Origin: Burkholderiaceae bacterium
GTDB lineage: Bacteria; Pseudomonadota; Gammaproteobacteria; Burkholderiales; Burkholderiaceae_B
Length of the DNA: 64,000 bases
Assembly: GCA_023653055.1 (NCBI GenBank)
Contig: JAMNXR010000012.1
Span: 1 to 64,000, forward strand
Direction: 5' to 3'
In this document: positions 8,362-20,811 of the stretch, one piece after another
Numbering within the stretch: position 1 is the stretch's first letter
Layout: each line of letters starts with the position of its first letter
Notes under the pieces: model-generated
What the model was told of the DNA's origin: nothing
Seen by the model: the letters and a program-made list of their open reading frames with translations, nothing else
Databases searched by the model: none
Program-made: the position numbers and the translations under genes

Positions 8362-9102
8362 ATGACCGCGACACGCACGAGACTCGTCCTTGGCAATTGG
8401 AAAATGCATGGCAATCTGGCCGATAACGCCAGGCTGCTTGCAGCACTTCTGGCTGCCTCTCCATCAGCTTCCGCAACCCAAATGAGTGTGTGCGTCCCTT
8501 TTCCTTACCTCGCACAGGTTGCGTTGGCGCTAAAAGGCTCATCATTCGCCTGGGGCGCACAAGATCTCAGCGTGCATACGCAGGGTGCTTTTACGGGCGA
8601 AGTGTCAGGTTCGATGTTGGCTGATTTTGCATGTCGTTTTGTGTTGGTAGGCCATTCTGAGCGTCGAGCGATGCATGCCGAGTCCGATCAGCTTGTGGCA
8701 GACAAGGCCCAAGCAGCGTTGACGTTCGGCATTACTCCAGTTGTGTGTGTCGGTGAGTCATTGGCTGAGCGCGATGCAGGTCAGGCCGTAGCAGTGATTG
8801 CGCGCCAGCTTGCTCCAGTGCTGGCGCTTGGCGCTGAGGCGGTCAAAAAAATGGTTGTCGCGTATGAGCCAGTTTGGGCAATCGGGACAGGTCGCACCGC
8901 TTCACCCGAGCAAGCGCAGGAAGTGCACGCAGCGATTCGCGCTGCTCTCAAGGGTATCGGTGCAGAGCACGTACAGATTTTGTATGGTGGTAGCGTCAAA
9001 GCAGCAAATGCTGCCAGTTTGTTTAGCATGCCTGACATCGACGGCGCGTTGGTCGGTGGGGCGTCTTTAGTTGCCGAGGATTTTCTAGCCATTGCCGCCT
9101 GA
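8362..9102 (+). CDS. tpiA: Triosephosphate isomerase
   Basis: LVLGNWKMHGN, FVLVGHSERR, VVAYEPVWAIGTGRTA, LYGGSVKAANA. ATG at 8362 preferred over the longer ORF start. Confidence 0.97.
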   Translation: MTATRTRLVLGNWKMHGNLADNARLLAALLAASPSASATQMSVCVPFPYLAQVALALKGSSFAWGAQDLSVHTQGAFTGEVSGSMLADFACRFVLVGHSERRAMHAESDQLVADKAQAALTFGITPVVCVGESLAERDAGQAVAVIARQLAPVLALGAEAVKKMVVAYEPVWAIGTGRTASPEQAQEVHAAIRAALKGIGAEHVQILYGGSVKAANAASLFSMPDIDGALVGGASLVAEDFLAIAA

Positions 9103-9154
9103 GGTGGTTTTGATCTAAATTTTTCCTTGGTTGTTTAGTTTTCGGAGCGTTTCA

Positions 9155-9604
9155 ATGTCTTGGATGTTTAATCTTCTGCTTGTTGTGCAGATTCTTTCTT
9201 CGCTAGCGATCATTTCTCTCGTCTTGCTTCAGCAAGGCAAGGGTGCTGATATGGGCTCAGCTTTTGGTAGCGGTTCAGCGGGGAGTTTGTTTGGTGCGAC
9301 AGGTGCTGCCAACTTCATGTCTCGCGCCACCAAGTGGGCAGCGGTCGTCTTTTTCATCACTACAATTGGCTTGGCCTATGTGGCAAACCGTGGCAACACA
9401 GGTCAAGACACCGGCATCATGCAAAACTTTACACAGACTGCGCCTGTTGCACCGCCTGCTGGCTCAGCCGTGCCTGGTGTTGCACCGATCGCACCGGCAG
9501 TACCTGGCGTTCCCGCTGCGCCATTGAACGCAGTACCCGGCGTGCCTGCAGTTCCTGCAGCGCCTTCCGTCCCTGTCGTGCCTGCTGCACCCGCCAGCAA
9601 ATAA
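9155..9604 (+). CDS. secG: Preprotein translocase subunit SecG with Pro/Ala/Val-rich tail
   Basis: LVVQILSSLAIISLVLLQQGKGADMGSAFGSGSAGSLFGATGAANFMSRATKWAA; low-complexity C-terminus. Confidence 0.95.
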   Translation: MSWMFNLLLVVQILSSLAIISLVLLQQGKGADMGSAFGSGSAGSLFGATGAANFMSRATKWAAVVFFITTIGLAYVANRGNTGQDTGIMQNFTQTAPVAPPAGSAVPGVAPIAPAVPGVPAAPLNAVPGVPAVPAAPSVPVVPAAPASK

Positions 9605-9672
9605 CGCGCTGAGACTGAAATCAAAGATTGTGGCGTCGTGCTACAATCATTGGCTGATCAAGACCACATAAA

Positions 9673-9757
9673 GCCGACGTGGTGAAATTGGTAGACACGC
9701 TATCTTGAGGGGGTAGTGGCGAAAGCTGTGCGAGTTCGAGTCTCGCCGTCGGCACCA
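9673..9757 (+). tRNA. tRNA-Leu (anticodon GAG)
   Basis: GCCGACGTGGTGAAATTGGTAGACACGCTATCTTGAGGGGGTAGTGGC...GTTCGAGTCTCGCCGTCGGCACCA; anticodon stem CTATC/GGTAG, loop TTGAGGG. Confidence 0.96.
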
Positions 9758-10015
9758 TCAAAAGTAAGCTTGAGCGCATCAAACTGCAATCAAAAGCTTA
9801 AGAGCAGCGTATCAAAGTCCTGCATTAATCCCTGCCTCACACCCGAACCCATCTCGCAGGTTCAAAATCTCCCCAACAGTAATAAACTTTTAGGTATATT
9901 GTGTCTATGAACGCGCTATGGGCAAACTTTGTTGCCGTTGTGTAGCGACTTGCACAAAGTATTCAACTGCGCCTCTAGCAAGTTTCATTGATCCCACACC
10001 AAAAAGGAGTGAATA

Positions 10016-10444
10016 ATGAAAATTCTCGTCGCCACCGATGGCTCGAAAAATGCACTGCGCGCTGTTAAATACGCAGCTGACTTATTAGGCGGCACTTCTG
10101 ACAAGACCAAGAGCATTACGCTTATTAGCGTGCATGACGATGCTGGCTTGCGTCACGCCAAGGCTTTTGTGGGCAAGGAAGCCGTTGCTGACTATCTCCG
10201 TGAGCTCAGCGAAAAAGAACTGAAGCCTGCGATGAAAGTGTTGGATGCCAAAGGCATCAAGCACAATATGGTCATGTTGGTGGGAAATGCTTCTCAGGAA
10301 ATCGTCGCTGAAGGGCAAAAAGGCAAATATGACATGATCGTGCTGGGGTCCAAGGGCCGCAGTGCGATTGCCGATATGTTGTTAGGCTCCGTCGCGCAGC
10401 GGGTGTTAACGCAGGCAAAACAACCTGTTGTATTGGTAAAGTAA
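10016..10444 (+). CDS. Universal stress protein UspA family
   Basis: MKILVATDGSKNALRAVKYA, VLGSKGRSAIADMLLGSVAQRVLTQAKQPVVLVK. Confidence 0.93.
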   Translation: MKILVATDGSKNALRAVKYAADLLGGTSDKTKSITLISVHDDAGLRHAKAFVGKEAVADYLRELSEKELKPAMKVLDAKGIKHNMVMLVGNASQEIVAEGQKGKYDMIVLGSKGRSAIADMLLGSVAQRVLTQAKQPVVLVK

Positions 10445-10480
10445 TGCTTACGCACCTCAGGTATTGAGTGCGGCAATAAA

Positions 10481-10518
10481 AAAAACGGGCCGGGAAAATT
10501 TGTTTCCGGCCCGTTTTT
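10481..10518. terminator. Rho-independent (potentially bidirectional) terminator after uspA
   Basis: AAAAACGGGCCGG / CCGGCCCGTTTTT perfect 13-bp inverted repeat. Confidence 0.9.
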
Positions 10519-10788
10519 ACTTAAAAAGACATAAATTAGGTTGTTTTGTGGTGTTGCGCTGTGACGACACTAATGTGCGGGTAAACCCTCTATTTTTCAC
10601 CAACTTCCCTTGTTTTGTTGCGGTAACCCAACACAAAGTACTCCCCTAGCCGCTTTTCTGTCGGGATTCATAGCCACAGCGCCTGATTTTTGATGCAATA
10701 GCGTCAACTTCCCTTAGCGGAGTTAGGGGGGCGGCAGACAAATGGTTGTTTGTTGCTCTTGTCACTCAAATCTACGGAGATTTCTTAA

Positions 10789-11964
10789 ATGAAAAAGACT
10801 CTGCTCGCCGCCGCCCTGTTAGCCGGCTTCGCTGGTGCCGCTTCGGCCCAATCCTCAGTAACTTTGTACGGTATTGTTGACGGCGGTTTGCGTTACAACA
10901 ATGTCAGCTACTCTAACGGCTCTGGCGCATCAAACTTCGGTTTGGCTTATGGCCAACAGTCGGGCAACCGTTTCGGCCTGAAAGGCGTCGAAGACATCGG
11001 TGGCGGTAACAAAGCAACTTTCGTCCTCGAAAATGGTTTTGACCTCGGTAACGGTACAATGGGTAACTCCAGCCGTATTTTCGGTCGTGCTGCTTGGATG
11101 GGCGTTGAAAACAACTCATGGGGCTATGTCCGCATCGGCCGTCAGCTCAACTTCGCAACAGAATACGTTGGTCTCCCAGTTGATCCGTTCGGCACAGGCT
11201 TTGGCCAGTTGAACATGGGTACTGCTTTCGGTGCTGTTAACACAGACCGTATCTCTAACGCAATCAAGTACCAAACACCTAACATGTCTGGCTTCCAGGC
11301 TGGTATTGGTTACTCGTTCGCAACTGGTAATACAGCACTTTACACAGCCGACGCTAACGGCAATGGTAAGACTGGTGCATCCGGTACAGGTTACAACTTC
11401 TCCTCTTCAAACAACTCACGTCAATTGACTCTGGGTGCTAAGTACGCAAACGGCCCATTCTACGCAGCTGCATCGTGGGACAAACTGTACGCTGACAATG
11501 GCGGTCCTTTGGGTCGCAATGCAACAATCAGCTCATGGAACTTGGCCGGTACGTACGACTTTAAAGTTGTCAAGCTTGCTCTCGGTTACGGTCAGACACG
11601 TGACGGCGCAATCTTAGGTCAGGGCACTGGTGTTACAGGCGCGAGCTCAATTGCTCAGCGTTTGGGATCATCTGGCGATCTGGTTTTTGCACCAGCAGTC
11701 GGTACAAACAGCTACATCGTTGGTTTGACTGTTCCTGTGAACCCAGTTTCACGTGTGATGTTGTCATGGAACATGTTGACACCTAACACCAACATGCAAG
11801 ATGCATACAATGCAGCGAACCAGTCTGCATACAACATCGCCTACACATATGACTTCACAAAGCGCACAAACCTGTACGCCTTGTTCGGTTACATGAACAA
11901 CGTCGGTACTGTTGACACAGCAAAGAGCACCCTCATCGGTCTCGGTATGCGTCACCAGTTCTAA
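10789..11964 (+). CDS. Gram-negative general porin (betaproteobacterial OmpC-like)
   Basis: Signal peptide MKKTLLAAALLAGFAGAASAQSSVTLYGIVDGGLRY; terminal GLGMRHQF beta-barrel signature. Confidence 0.95.
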   Translation: MKKTLLAAALLAGFAGAASAQSSVTLYGIVDGGLRYNNVSYSNGSGASNFGLAYGQQSGNRFGLKGVEDIGGGNKATFVLENGFDLGNGTMGNSSRIFGRAAWMGVENNSWGYVRIGRQLNFATEYVGLPVDPFGTGFGQLNMGTAFGAVNTDRISNAIKYQTPNMSGFQAGIGYSFATGNTALYTADANGNGKTGASGTGYNFSSSNNSRQLTLGAKYANGPFYAAASWDKLYADNGGPLGRNATISSWNLAGTYDFKVVKLALGYGQTRDGAILGQGTGVTGASSIAQRLGSSGDLVFAPAVGTNSYIVGLTVPVNPVSRVMLSWNMLTPNTNMQDAYNAANQSAYNIAYTYDFTKRTNLYALFGYMNNVGTVDTAKSTLIGLGMRHQF

Positions 11965-12016
11965 GCAACCGCTTAGAGTTACAGCCTAGCTCCGGTTAGG
12001 TTGTTGCAAGACAGTA

Positions 12017-12056
12017 AATAAGCGAGCCACTCTTTTGAGTGGCTCGCTTATTTTTT
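12017..12056 (+). terminator. Rho-independent terminator after porin
   Basis: AATAAGCGAGCCACTC-TTTT-GAGTGGCTCGCTTATT followed by T-run. Confidence 0.93.
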
Positions 12057-12132
12057 AGTGGGTCATTACAGGTAAAACCCTGATGCGGGATGATACAATC
12101 TTGAAGTTTTGTGCAACAGCCGGAAACGTTCA

Positions 12133-12492
12133 ATGAATCTGGAACAATACTTCCCCGTTTTGTTATTTATTATGGTCGGTACAGCAATTGGCTTTGCGCT
12201 GATTGCTGCAGGCTCACTGATTGGTCCCAATCGCCCCGACGCTCAAAAGCTCTCTCCTTATGAGTGCGGATTTGAGGCCTTTGGTGATGCGCGCATGAAA
12301 TTCGATGTGCGTTATTACCTTGTTGCCATTTTATTTATTCTGTTCGATCTCGAGATTGCATTTTTGTTTCCCTGGGCGATTGCAAATGGCTCAGTCGGAA
12401 TGGTTGGTTTTGTCACAGTCATGATTTTTCTGGCTGTCCTGACCGTTGGTTTCATCTACGAATGGAAAAAAGGCGCGCTCGACTGGGAGTAA
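12133..12492 (+). CDS. nuoA: NADH-quinone oxidoreductase subunit A
   Basis: [36 protein letters not shown]. Confidence 0.97.
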   Translation: MNLEQYFPVLLFIMVGTAIGFALIAAGSLIGPNRPDAQKLSPYECGFEAFGDARMKFDVRYYLVAILFILFDLEIAFLFPWAIANGSVGMVGFVTVMIFLAVLTVGFIYEWKKGALDWE

Positions 12493-12516
12493 TCCTATCG
12501 CGGCAGAGACACATCT

Positions 12517-12993
12517 ATGGCGATTGACGGTATTTTGAAACAAGGTTTTGTCACCACGAGTGCTGACAAATTTATCAACTGGGCCAAGACGGGGTCGATG
12601 TGGCCCATGACCTTTGGGTTGGCCTGTTGTGCAGTCGAAATGATGCACGCAGGTGCTGCGCGTTACGACCTTGACCAGTTCGGGATTATTTTTCGACCCA
12701 GCCCACGTCAGTCTGATCTGATGATTGTGGCCGGTACGCTTTGCAACAAAATGGCACCTGCCTTGCGCAAGGTCTATGACCAGATGCCTGAGCCTCGCTG
12801 GGTCGTGTCGATGGGTTCCTGCGCCAACGGTGGTGGTTACTACCATTACTCCTACTCTGTCGTGCGAGGCTGTGATCGCATTGTGCCCGTAGATGTTTAC
12901 GTACCGGGCTGTCCGCCCACTGCAGAGGCCTTGGTGTATGGCTTGTTGCAGATGCAAAACAAAATTCGTCAGACCAATACAATCGCTCGTTAA
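12517..12993 (+). CDS. nuoB: NADH-quinone oxidoreductase subunit B
   Basis: [56 protein letters not shown]. Confidence 0.98.
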   Translation: MAIDGILKQGFVTTSADKFINWAKTGSMWPMTFGLACCAVEMMHAGAARYDLDQFGIIFRPSPRQSDLMIVAGTLCNKMAPALRKVYDQMPEPRWVVSMGSCANGGGYYHYSYSVVRGCDRIVPVDVYVPGCPPTAEALVYGLLQMQNKIRQTNTIAR

Positions 12994-13054
12994 ATCAAAA
13001 ACGCTGAGTGGTTCCTTTTTAGGAATCGTGCAGCTGTTGAACCAGGCTTAAGAC

Positions 13055-13675
13055 ATGTCCAGGCTAGAAAACCTGCAACAACAATTGATCGCTTCGTTCG
13101 GTGAACAAGCCAAGATCACGCTCTCAACCGATGAGATTACGCTCGAGATTGCACCTGAGCAGTGGCAGTCTTCCTGTCAGCGCTTGCGTGACGAGCATGG
13201 TCTTGGTTTTGAAACCTGCATTGATCTATGCGGTGTGGATTACTTGACTTACGGTACGGGTCGTGTGGGTGAGACGCCAGCGGCCTCCGTAGTTCCGCAA
13301 GCACGTTTCGCGTTTGTTGCTCATCTGTTGTCCCTCAAACACAACTGGCGTTTGCGCGTGCGCACCTTTGCTGTCAACGCAGAGTTCCCTGTATTGGACT
13401 CGCTCGTGAATGTTTGGCCCTCCGTCAATTGGTTTGAGCGCGAAGCCTTTGATCTGTTTGGTATCGTGTTCGAAGGTCATCCAGACTTGCGTCGTATTTT
13501 GACCGATTATGGTTTTATTGGTCATCCTTTCCGCAAAGATTTCCCTGTCTACGGCAACGTTGAAATGCGTTATGACCCCGAACAAGGACGTGTGGTGTAT
13601 CAGCCTGTCACGATTGAGCCGCGCGAAGTCATTCCGCGTGTGATCCGCGAAGACGGCTACGGAGTGGGGCGCTAA
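13055..13675 (+). CDS. nuoC: NADH-quinone oxidoreductase subunit C
   Basis: [40 protein letters not shown]. Confidence 0.97.
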   Translation: MSRLENLQQQLIASFGEQAKITLSTDEITLEIAPEQWQSSCQRLRDEHGLGFETCIDLCGVDYLTYGTGRVGETPAASVVPQARFAFVAHLLSLKHNWRLRVRTFAVNAEFPVLDSLVNVWPSVNWFEREAFDLFGIVFEGHPDLRRILTDYGFIGHPFRKDFPVYGNVEMRYDPEQGRVVYQPVTIEPREVIPRVIREDGYGVGR

Positions 13676-13677
13676 TC

Positions 13678-14934
13678 ATGGCAGAAATTAAAAACTACAC
13701 ACTCAATTTTGGGCCACAGCATCCTGCTGCACACGGCGTGTTGCGTTTGGTGCTTGAGCTTGACGGTGAGGTCATCCAGCGTGCTGATCCGCACATTGGT
13801 TTGTTGCACCGTGGTACGGAAAAGCTTGCCGAACACCGCACATATCTCCAGGCCTTGCCTTACATGGACCGTCTCGACTACGTGTCGATGATGTGTAACG
13901 AGCATGCCTATGTGATGTCGATCGAAAAAATGATGGGCGTGACGGTTCCATTGCGTGCGCAATACATCCGTGTGATGTTTGACGAAATTACCCGTCTGCT
14001 CAATCACCTGATGTCCTTGGGTTCACACGCACTGGATGTGGGGGCGATGGCGGTATTTTTGTACGCTTTCCGCGAGCGAGAAGATTTGATGGATTGCTAC
14101 GAGGCTGTTTCAGGTGCGCGCTTGCATGCCGCCTATTACCGTCCGGGTGGTGTGTATCGTGACCTGCCCGATGCCATGCCTCAGTACGGTAAGTCGAGCC
14201 AGTACCGTTCCGCAAAAGACCTCAAGGCCATGAATGATGCGCGTTCGGGCTCTTTGTTGGATTTTATCGAGGACTTTACCAATCGTTTCCCTGCCTGCGT
14301 GGACGAATACGAAACCTTGTTGACGGATAATCGCATCTGGAAACAGCGTCTGGTAGGTATCGGTGTTGTTGACCCCGAGCGTGCCAAGGCACTTGGCTTT
14401 ACGGGTCCAATGCTGCGTGGTTCTGGCGTGGCCTGGGATCTGCGCAAGATGCAGCCCTACGAGGTCTACGATCGCCTGCAGTTTGACATCCCTGTTGGTG
14501 TTAATGGTGATTCATATGACCGTTACTTGGTGCGTATCGCTGAGATGCGTGAAAGTAATCGCATCATTGCACAGTGCGTCCAGTGGCTCCGTAACAATCC
14601 GGGCCCTGTGATGGTCGATAACCACAAGGTGTCGCCACCGCATCGCACTGGTATGAAGTCCAACATGGAAGAGCTGATTCACCACTTCAAACTCTTTACC
14701 GAAGGATTTCATATGCCAGCGGGCGAGGCGTATGCCGCGGTTGAACACCCCAAAGGTGAGTTTGGTATTTACATGGTGTCAGACGGGGCCAATAAGCCTT
14801 ATCGACTCAAGATTCGTGCGCCAGGTTTTGTGCACTTGCAGGCGCTTGACGAAATGTCTCGTGGCCACATGATTGCTGATGCCGTCACGATTATTGGTAC
14901 TCAAGATATTGTTTTTGGCGAGATCGACCGCTAA
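13678..14934 (+). CDS. nuoD: NADH-quinone oxidoreductase subunit D
   Basis: [34 protein letters not shown]. Confidence 0.98.
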   Translation: MAEIKNYTLNFGPQHPAAHGVLRLVLELDGEVIQRADPHIGLLHRGTEKLAEHRTYLQALPYMDRLDYVSMMCNEHAYVMSIEKMMGVTVPLRAQYIRVMFDEITRLLNHLMSLGSHALDVGAMAVFLYAFREREDLMDCYEAVSGARLHAAYYRPGGVYRDLPDAMPQYGKSSQYRSAKDLKAMNDARSGSLLDFIEDFTNRFPACVDEYETLLTDNRIWKQRLVGIGVVDPERAKALGFTGPMLRGSGVAWDLRKMQPYEVYDRLQFDIPVGVNGDSYDRYLVRIAEMRESNRIIAQCVQWLRNNPGPVMVDNHKVSPPHRTGMKSNMEELIHHFKLFTEGFHMPAGEAYAAVEHPKGEFGIYMVSDGANKPYRLKIRAPGFVHLQALDEMSRGHMIADAVTIIGTQDIVFGEIDR

Positions 14935-15004
14935 TTGTTTCAGCTGCGCTTTCACATTGTGCGTTTCAACTGCGTTTTGACTTTGCTATCACCGGATTTA
15001 GATC

Positions 15005-15505
15005 ATGCTGCTCTCTGAACAGGCTTACAAAAGAATTGATCGTGAGATCGCCAAGTATCCGCCAGATCAAAAGCAATCTGCCATCATGGCGTCTCTTGGC
15101 ATCGCCCAAGAGGAAAAGGGCTGGGTCTCACCTGAGGTGATTCAGGATGTGGCCGACTATCTCGGACAACCTGCGATTGCTGTGCAGGAAAACGCGACGT
15201 TCTACAACATGTTTGACGTGCGTCCTGTCGGCAAGTTCAAGATCACCGTCTGTACAAATCTGCCTTGCGCTTTGCGTGATGGTGAAAAGACCGCCGACTA
15301 TCTGAAAAAGAAACTTGGGATTGGTTTTCGCGAAACGACGCCTGATGGTGCCTTTACCTTGATGGAAGGTGAGTGCATGGGGGCATGCGGTGATTCACCT
15401 GTTTTGTTGGTCAACAACAATCATATGTGCGTACGCATGGAACGTGAAAAAATTGATTCAATGATCAGCGAGCTGTCCGCAGCCGCCAAAGGAGGCGCAG
15501 CATGA
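15005..15505 (+). CDS. nuoE: NADH-quinone oxidoreductase subunit E
   Basis: 2Fe-2S ligands VCTNLPCAL...[17 protein letters not shown]. Confidence 0.97.
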   Translation: MLLSEQAYKRIDREIAKYPPDQKQSAIMASLGIAQEEKGWVSPEVIQDVADYLGQPAIAVQENATFYNMFDVRPVGKFKITVCTNLPCALRDGEKTADYLKKKLGIGFRETTPDGAFTLMEGECMGACGDSPVLLVNNNHMCVRMEREKIDSMISELSAAAKGGAA

Positions 15506-16857
15506 GCGCCGCAATATTATCCAAGTACTCGCAGGGCCTTGATGCCGCGCCCGGCATAGATTCGATGGCACTCCATGGACGTCACCTTGGTGCGCAGATC
15601 ATGGCGGACCTGGATGGCAAAAACTGGGGTCTCGCAGACTACGTCAAGCGTGGTGGCTACGAGGCATTGCGCAAGATTTTGACCCAAGGCATGAGCCAAG
15701 AGGATGTGATCGCCGAGGTCAAAGCTTCTGGTTTGCGCGGTCGTGGCGGTGCAGGATTTCCGACTGGACTCAAGTGGAGCTTTATGCCCCGCAGCTTTCC
15801 CGGTCAAAAATATCTCGTCTGTAACTCCGACGAAGGTGAGCCCGGCACGTTCAAAGACCGTGACATTCTCCGACTCAATCCGCACATCGTGATCGAGGGT
15901 ATGGCGATTGCGGCGTATGCAATGGGTATTTCAGTTGGTTACAACTATATCCATGGTGAGATTTTCGAGGTCTACAAGCGTTTCGAAGAAGCCTTAGACG
16001 AAGCGCGTCAGGCGGGCTTTCTCGGTGACAACATCCTCGGCTCAAGTTTTAATTTTGAGCTTCATGCCTTTCACGGTTACGGTGCCTACATCTGTGGCGA
16101 AGAAACCGCATTGCTCGAGTCGCTCGAAGGCAAAAAGGGTCAGCCGCGCTTCAAGCCCCCATTTCCAGCGAGTTTTGGTCTATACGGCAAACCCACCACG
16201 ATTAACAATACCGAGACGTTTGCGGCAGTGCCGTGGATTATCCGTAACAGTGGTCAGGCGTATCTCGAAGTCGGCAAGCCCAATAACGGTGGCACCAAAC
16301 TGTTTTCGATTACGGGTGACGTCGAGCGTCCCGGTAATTACGAGATCCCCTTGGGTACACCCTTTTCCAAGCTGCTGGAGCTTGCGGGCGGCATGCGCGG
16401 TGGCTCGACACTCAAGGCCGTGATCCCTGGTGGATCTAGTGCCCCCGTGATTCCTGGCAACATCATGATGGATACGACGATGGACTATGATGCCATCGCC
16501 AAAGCCGGTTCGATGCTAGGTTCGGGTGCAGTGATCGTGATGAACGACACGCGCTGTATGGTCAAGTCACTTTTGCGTTTGTCATATTTTTATTTTGAAG
16601 AAAGTTGCGGTCAGTGCACGCCTTGCCGTGAAGGTACAGGTTGGCTCTACCGTATGGTGAATCGTATCGAGCACGGTCAGGGTCGCCCCGAAGACCTCGA
16701 TTTGCTGGACTCGGTCGCGGGCAACATTATGGGTCGCACAATTTGTGCACTGGGTGATGCGGCTGCGATGCCAGTACGTGGTTTCCTAAAGCATTATCGC
16801 GACGAATTTGCACACCACATCGAGCATAAGCGATGTGTCGTAGCCCCCTATCTCTAA
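15502..16857 (+). CDS. nuoF: NADH-quinone oxidoreductase subunit F
   Basis: [48 protein letters not shown]. Confidence 0.98.
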   Translation: MSAAILSKYSQGLDAAPGIDSMALHGRHLGAQIMADLDGKNWGLADYVKRGGYEALRKILTQGMSQEDVIAEVKASGLRGRGGAGFPTGLKWSFMPRSFPGQKYLVCNSDEGEPGTFKDRDILRLNPHIVIEGMAIAAYAMGISVGYNYIHGEIFEVYKRFEEALDEARQAGFLGDNILGSSFNFELHAFHGYGAYICGEETALLESLEGKKGQPRFKPPFPASFGLYGKPTTINNTETFAAVPWIIRNSGQAYLEVGKPNNGGTKLFSITGDVERPGNYEIPLGTPFSKLLELAGGMRGGSTLKAVIPGGSSAPVIPGNIMMDTTMDYDAIAKAGSMLGSGAVIVMNDTRCMVKSLLRLSYFYFEESCGQCTPCREGTGWLYRMVNRIEHGQGRPEDLDLLDSVAGNIMGRTICALGDAAAMPVRGFLKHYRDEFAHHIEHKRCVVAPYL

Positions 16858-16872
16858 GGTCTGGACAAAGTT

Positions 16873-19200
16873 ATGGTTGAGTTAACCATCGACGGCAAGA
16901 AAGTCGAAGTGCAAGAAGGCAGCATGGTCATGCACGCCGCGCATAAGCTTGGCGTGTACGTGCCCCATTTCTGTTATCACAAGAAACTATCCATCGCTGC
17001 AAACTGCCGCATGTGTTTGGTTGAGGTGGAAAAAGCACCCAAGGCGATGCCTGCGTGCGCAACACCTGCAACCAACGGCATGGTGGTGCACACGTGCTCA
17101 GAGCGCGCTGTTGCTGCACAAAAAAGCGTGATGGAGTTTTTGCTGATTAATCATCCGCTTGATTGTCCGATCTGTGATCAGGGCGGCGAGTGTCAGTTGC
17201 AAGACTTGGCTGTCGGCTACGGAGGCTCGACCTCCCGCTACAACGAAGAAAAGCGTGTGGTGTTCCATAAAGAGCTTGGGCCATTGGTTTCTGCAGAGGA
17301 AATGTCACGCTGTATTCATTGCACACGTTGTGTCCGCTTTGGACAAGAAGTCGCAGGCGTGATGGAACTCGGCATGGTGGGTCGCGGTGAGCACTCCGAG
17401 ATCACGACGTTTGTTGGTCGTACGGTCGACTCAGAGCTGTCGGGCAACATGATTGACTTGTGTCCTGTTGGTGCGTTGACGTCAAAGCCTTTCCGTTACC
17501 AAGCACGTACTTGGGAGCTGGCACGTCGCCGCTCGGTATCGCCGCATGACAGTATGGGTGCAAACCTGGTTGTGCAGGTTAAGGGCGATGAGGTGATTCG
17601 TGTCGTGCCTTTTGAAAACGATGCCCTGAACGAATGCTGGATCAGCGATCGCGATCGTTTCTCATACGAGGGACTCAATGAGGATCGCCTGACGGTTCCA
17701 ATGATTAAGGGTGAGGACGGTCAGTGGAAAGAAGCCACATGGTCGGACGCCTTGCAGGTGGTCGCGCATGGCTTGATGGATGTGCGCGATGCTTCAGGTG
17801 GTGCGCAGATCGGCGCCTTGGCGAGCGAATACTCGACACTCGAAGAACTTGCCTTGCTCGCACGTGTCACGCGTGGCTTGGGTTCTGAAAATATTGATTT
17901 CCGCTTACGCCAGACAGATGCAGCCTTGGATGCGGCGTTGACAGGTACGCCATGGCTGGGTTTCCCCGTTGCGGATTTGGATACGCTTGACCGTGTGTTG
18001 ATCGTGGGTTCGTTCTTACGCAAGGATCATCCTCTGATGGCCCAACGTTTGCGCCAGGCCGCCAAGCGTGGCACACAGATCTCACTCATCGATATCGCCG
18101 GGGATGACCCCCTGATGAAGTTGACAGCACGTGCAACGGTATTGCCTGGTGCTTTGGCACAAACTGTTGCGCAGGTGGCTGTTGCTATATCCAAACTCAA
18201 AGCGCAAGAAGTCCCCGCGGCCTTGGCTTCGGTGCAACTTGATGCCGTCTCTCAGGCCATCGCGCAAAGTCTCTCGAGTGGTGAGCGTGTCGCGATCTTG
18301 CTCGGTAATACTGCCGTCAATGCCCCTGATGCCTCGACCATTGCCGCCAATGCGCAACGCATTGCTCAGTTGTCAGGGGGGAAGTTTGGTTTCTTGACCG
18401 CAGGTGCCAATACGGTGGGCGGATATCTTGCAGGCGCTGTGCCAGCCAAAGGTGGCAAAGGTGCTGCTGCGATGCTGTCACAGCCACTCAAGGCATATGT
18501 TGTTTTGCATGCAGAGCCTTTGCTTGATGCAGACAATGGCGCACAAGCCGTCGCGACACTCAAGGCTGCTGAGTTTGTGGTGGCCTTGACGCCTTATGCA
18601 TCGGGTGCGCGCGATTGGGCGAACGTCATGTTGCCTGTTGCACCTTTCACAGAAACCTCAGGCACTTTTGTCAATGCCCAAGGCACCGCCCAAAGCTTTA
18701 AAGGTACGGCGACTGCACGTGGACAGAGCCGTCCAGCGTGGAAAGTCTTACGCGTCTTGGGTAATGTCTTGCATTTGGCTGGCTTTGATGACGAGTCTTC
18801 CGAGACGGTTCGCGATGCTGTGCTGGCCAATGGCGTGGATGCGCGCTTGTCCAATCAAATCCAAGCGACACCTGGCATTGCTTCCGGTTCGGTACAAGGT
18901 TTGCAGCGTGTCACAGATGTACCGATCTACCGTAGTGATGCGATGGCACGCCGTGCACCGGCCCTGCAAGCGACAAACTCTTCGCGCGCACCAGTTGCGC
19001 GGATGCACGAGCAGACCTTGACGAGCTTGGGTGTGATGGCGGGTCAGCAGGTCCGGGTGAAGTCTGCAACGGGCCAGATTACGCTGACTGCTGAACTAGA
19101 TAACACCCTGGTGTCTGGTGCGGTGCGTATCGCCGCCGCGTTTGAGCAAACGGCCGCACTGGGCAGTGCCTTCGGTCAATTACAAGTGGAGCGTGCCTGA
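16873..19200 (+). CDS. nuoG: NADH-quinone oxidoreductase subunit G
   Basis: [44 protein letters not shown]. Confidence 0.97.
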   Translation: MVELTIDGKKVEVQEGSMVMHAAHKLGVYVPHFCYHKKLSIAANCRMCLVEVEKAPKAMPACATPATNGMVVHTCSERAVAAQKSVMEFLLINHPLDCPICDQGGECQLQDLAVGYGGSTSRYNEEKRVVFHKELGPLVSAEEMSRCIHCTRCVRFGQEVAGVMELGMVGRGEHSEITTFVGRTVDSELSGNMIDLCPVGALTSKPFRYQARTWELARRRSVSPHDSMGANLVVQVKGDEVIRVVPFENDALNECWISDRDRFSYEGLNEDRLTVPMIKGEDGQWKEATWSDALQVVAHGLMDVRDASGGAQIGALASEYSTLEELALLARVTRGLGSENIDFRLRQTDAALDAALTGTPWLGFPVADLDTLDRVLIVGSFLRKDHPLMAQRLRQAAKRGTQISLIDIAGDDPLMKLTARATVLPGALAQTVAQVAVAISKLKAQEVPAALASVQLDAVSQAIAQSLSSGERVAILLGNTAVNAPDASTIAANAQRIAQLSGGKFGFLTAGANTVGGYLAGAVPAKGGKGAAAMLSQPLKAYVVLHAEPLLDADNGAQAVATLKAAEFVVALTPYASGARDWANVMLPVAPFTETSGTFVNAQGTAQSFKGTATARGQSRPAWKVLRVLGNVLHLAGFDDESSETVRDAVLANGVDARLSNQIQATPGIASGSVQGLQRVTDVPIYRSDAMARRAPALQATNSSRAPVARMHEQTLTSLGVMAGQQVRVKSATGQITLTAELDNTLVSGAVRIAAAFEQTAALGSAFGQLQVERA

Positions 19201-20273
19201 TGGAGTGGCTGAACGTTCTTGAAACTTTTGGTACGGATCTGCTGGGTCCAACACTCTGGTTAGTGGTTTGGACAATCGTCAAGATTTTGGTGATTGCCGT
19301 GCCGATTATCTTGTGTGTGGCGTATCTCACTTATTGGGAACGCAAGATGATTGGCTTTATGCATATTCGTCTTGGACCTAATCGCGTAGGTTTTCGTGGC
19401 TTGCTTCAGCCTTTTGCTGACGTTTTCAAGTTGTTGACCAAAGAGGTTGTCGTCCCAAGTCAGGCAAACAAGATTCTATTTATCTTGGCGCCAGTTGTGA
19501 CGCTGATGCCGGCACTGGCTGCTTGGGCTGTCGTGCCTTTTGGTCCAGAGTTGGTGTTGGCGGATGTGAATGCCGGCCTAATGTATGTGATGGCGATTAC
19601 CTCGATTGGTGTGTATGGCGTGATTGTGGCTGGCTGGGCCTCGAACTCCAAGTACGCGTTTCTGGCAGCCATGCGCGCCTCAGCGCAAATGCTTTCCTAC
19701 GAACTCGCCATTGGTTTTGTGTTGGTCACGGTGTTGCTCGTGTCTGGTAGTTTAAACATGACAGAAATTGTCAATGTCCAGACGCGTGGATGGTTTGCTG
19801 ACATGGGTCTGAACTTCCTGTCCTGGAACTGGTTACCGCTGTTGCCACTCTTTGTGATTTACGTGATTTCCGCTGTCGCTGAAACTAACCGTCACCCGTT
19901 TGACGTGGTGGAGGGTGAGTCAGAAATTGTGGCGGGTCACATGGTCGAGTACTCGGGAATGGCCTTTGCGCTGTTTTTCCTTGGCGAGTACGCCAACATG
20001 ATTTTCTTGTCTTGCATGGCCGCCATTATGTTCTTGGGTGGTTGGGCGGCACCTGTTGAGTATGCGCCTTTGACTTGGATTCCTGGCTGGATTTGGCTTG
20101 GACTCAAGACCTTCTGCGTCGTGTCATTGTTCATCTGGTTCCGTGCGTCATTCCCACGTTACCGCTATGACCAAATCATGCGCTTGGGTTGGAAAATTTT
20201 TATCCCTCTGACGGGCGTGTGGCTGGTCGTAGTTGCGATCTGGATGCAAACACCCTGGAACATTTGGAACTGA
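19200..20273 (+). CDS. nuoH: NADH-quinone oxidoreductase subunit H
   Basis: [61 protein letters not shown]. Confidence 0.98.
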   Translation: MEWLNVLETFGTDLLGPTLWLVVWTIVKILVIAVPIILCVAYLTYWERKMIGFMHIRLGPNRVGFRGLLQPFADVFKLLTKEVVVPSQANKILFILAPVVTLMPALAAWAVVPFGPELVLADVNAGLMYVMAITSIGVYGVIVAGWASNSKYAFLAAMRASAQMLSYELAIGFVLVTVLLVSGSLNMTEIVNVQTRGWFADMGLNFLSWNWLPLLPLFVIYVISAVAETNRHPFDVVEGESEIVAGHMVEYSGMAFALFFLGEYANMIFLSCMAAIMFLGGWAAPVEYAPLTWIPGWIWLGLKTFCVVSLFIWFRASFPRYRYDQIMRLGWKIFIPLTGVWLVVVAIWMQTPWNIWN

Positions 20274-20301
20274 CCGCGACTCGACGGCAAAAAAGGCATT
20301 T

Positions 20302-20790
20302 ATGGAAGCGATCAAGGATTTTTTCGGTAGCCTCTTGCTCCTTGAACTACTCAAGGGCATGAAGCTGACTGGCAAGTATTTTTTCAAGCGCAAGATTACG
20401 CTGCGCTATCCGCAAGAAAAGACACCTATGTCTCCGCGTTTTCGTGGTCTGCATGCGTTGCGTCGCTATCCAAATGGCGAAGAGCGTTGTATCGCCTGCA
20501 AACTATGCGAGGCTGTTTGTCCCGCAATGGCGATCACCATTGAATCAGAGCAACGTGAGGACGGTTCCCGCCGCACTACACGTTATGACATTGATCTGAC
20601 TAAGTGTATTTTTTGTGGATTTTGCGAAGAAAGCTGTCCAGTGGATTCGATTGTCGAAACACACATCCATGAGTACCACGGTGAAAAGCGTGGCGACTTG
20701 TATTTCACTAAAGACATGTTGTTGGCCGTGGGCGATCGTTACGAAGACGAAATCGCTCGTAATCGTGCCATCGATGCGCCTTATCGCTGA
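20302..20790 (+). CDS. nuoI: NADH-quinone oxidoreductase subunit I
   Basis: Two 4Fe-4S motifs [13 protein letters not shown] and [16 protein letters not shown] at 20302. Confidence 0.98.
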   Translation: MEAIKDFFGSLLLLELLKGMKLTGKYFFKRKITLRYPQEKTPMSPRFRGLHALRRYPNGEERCIACKLCEAVCPAMAITIESEQREDGSRRTTRYDIDLTKCIFCGFCEESCPVDSIVETHIHEYHGEKRGDLYFTKDMLLAVGDRYEDEIARNRAIDAPYR

Positions 20791-20811
20791 TCGCCGAGGC
20801 TTAAAGAAATC

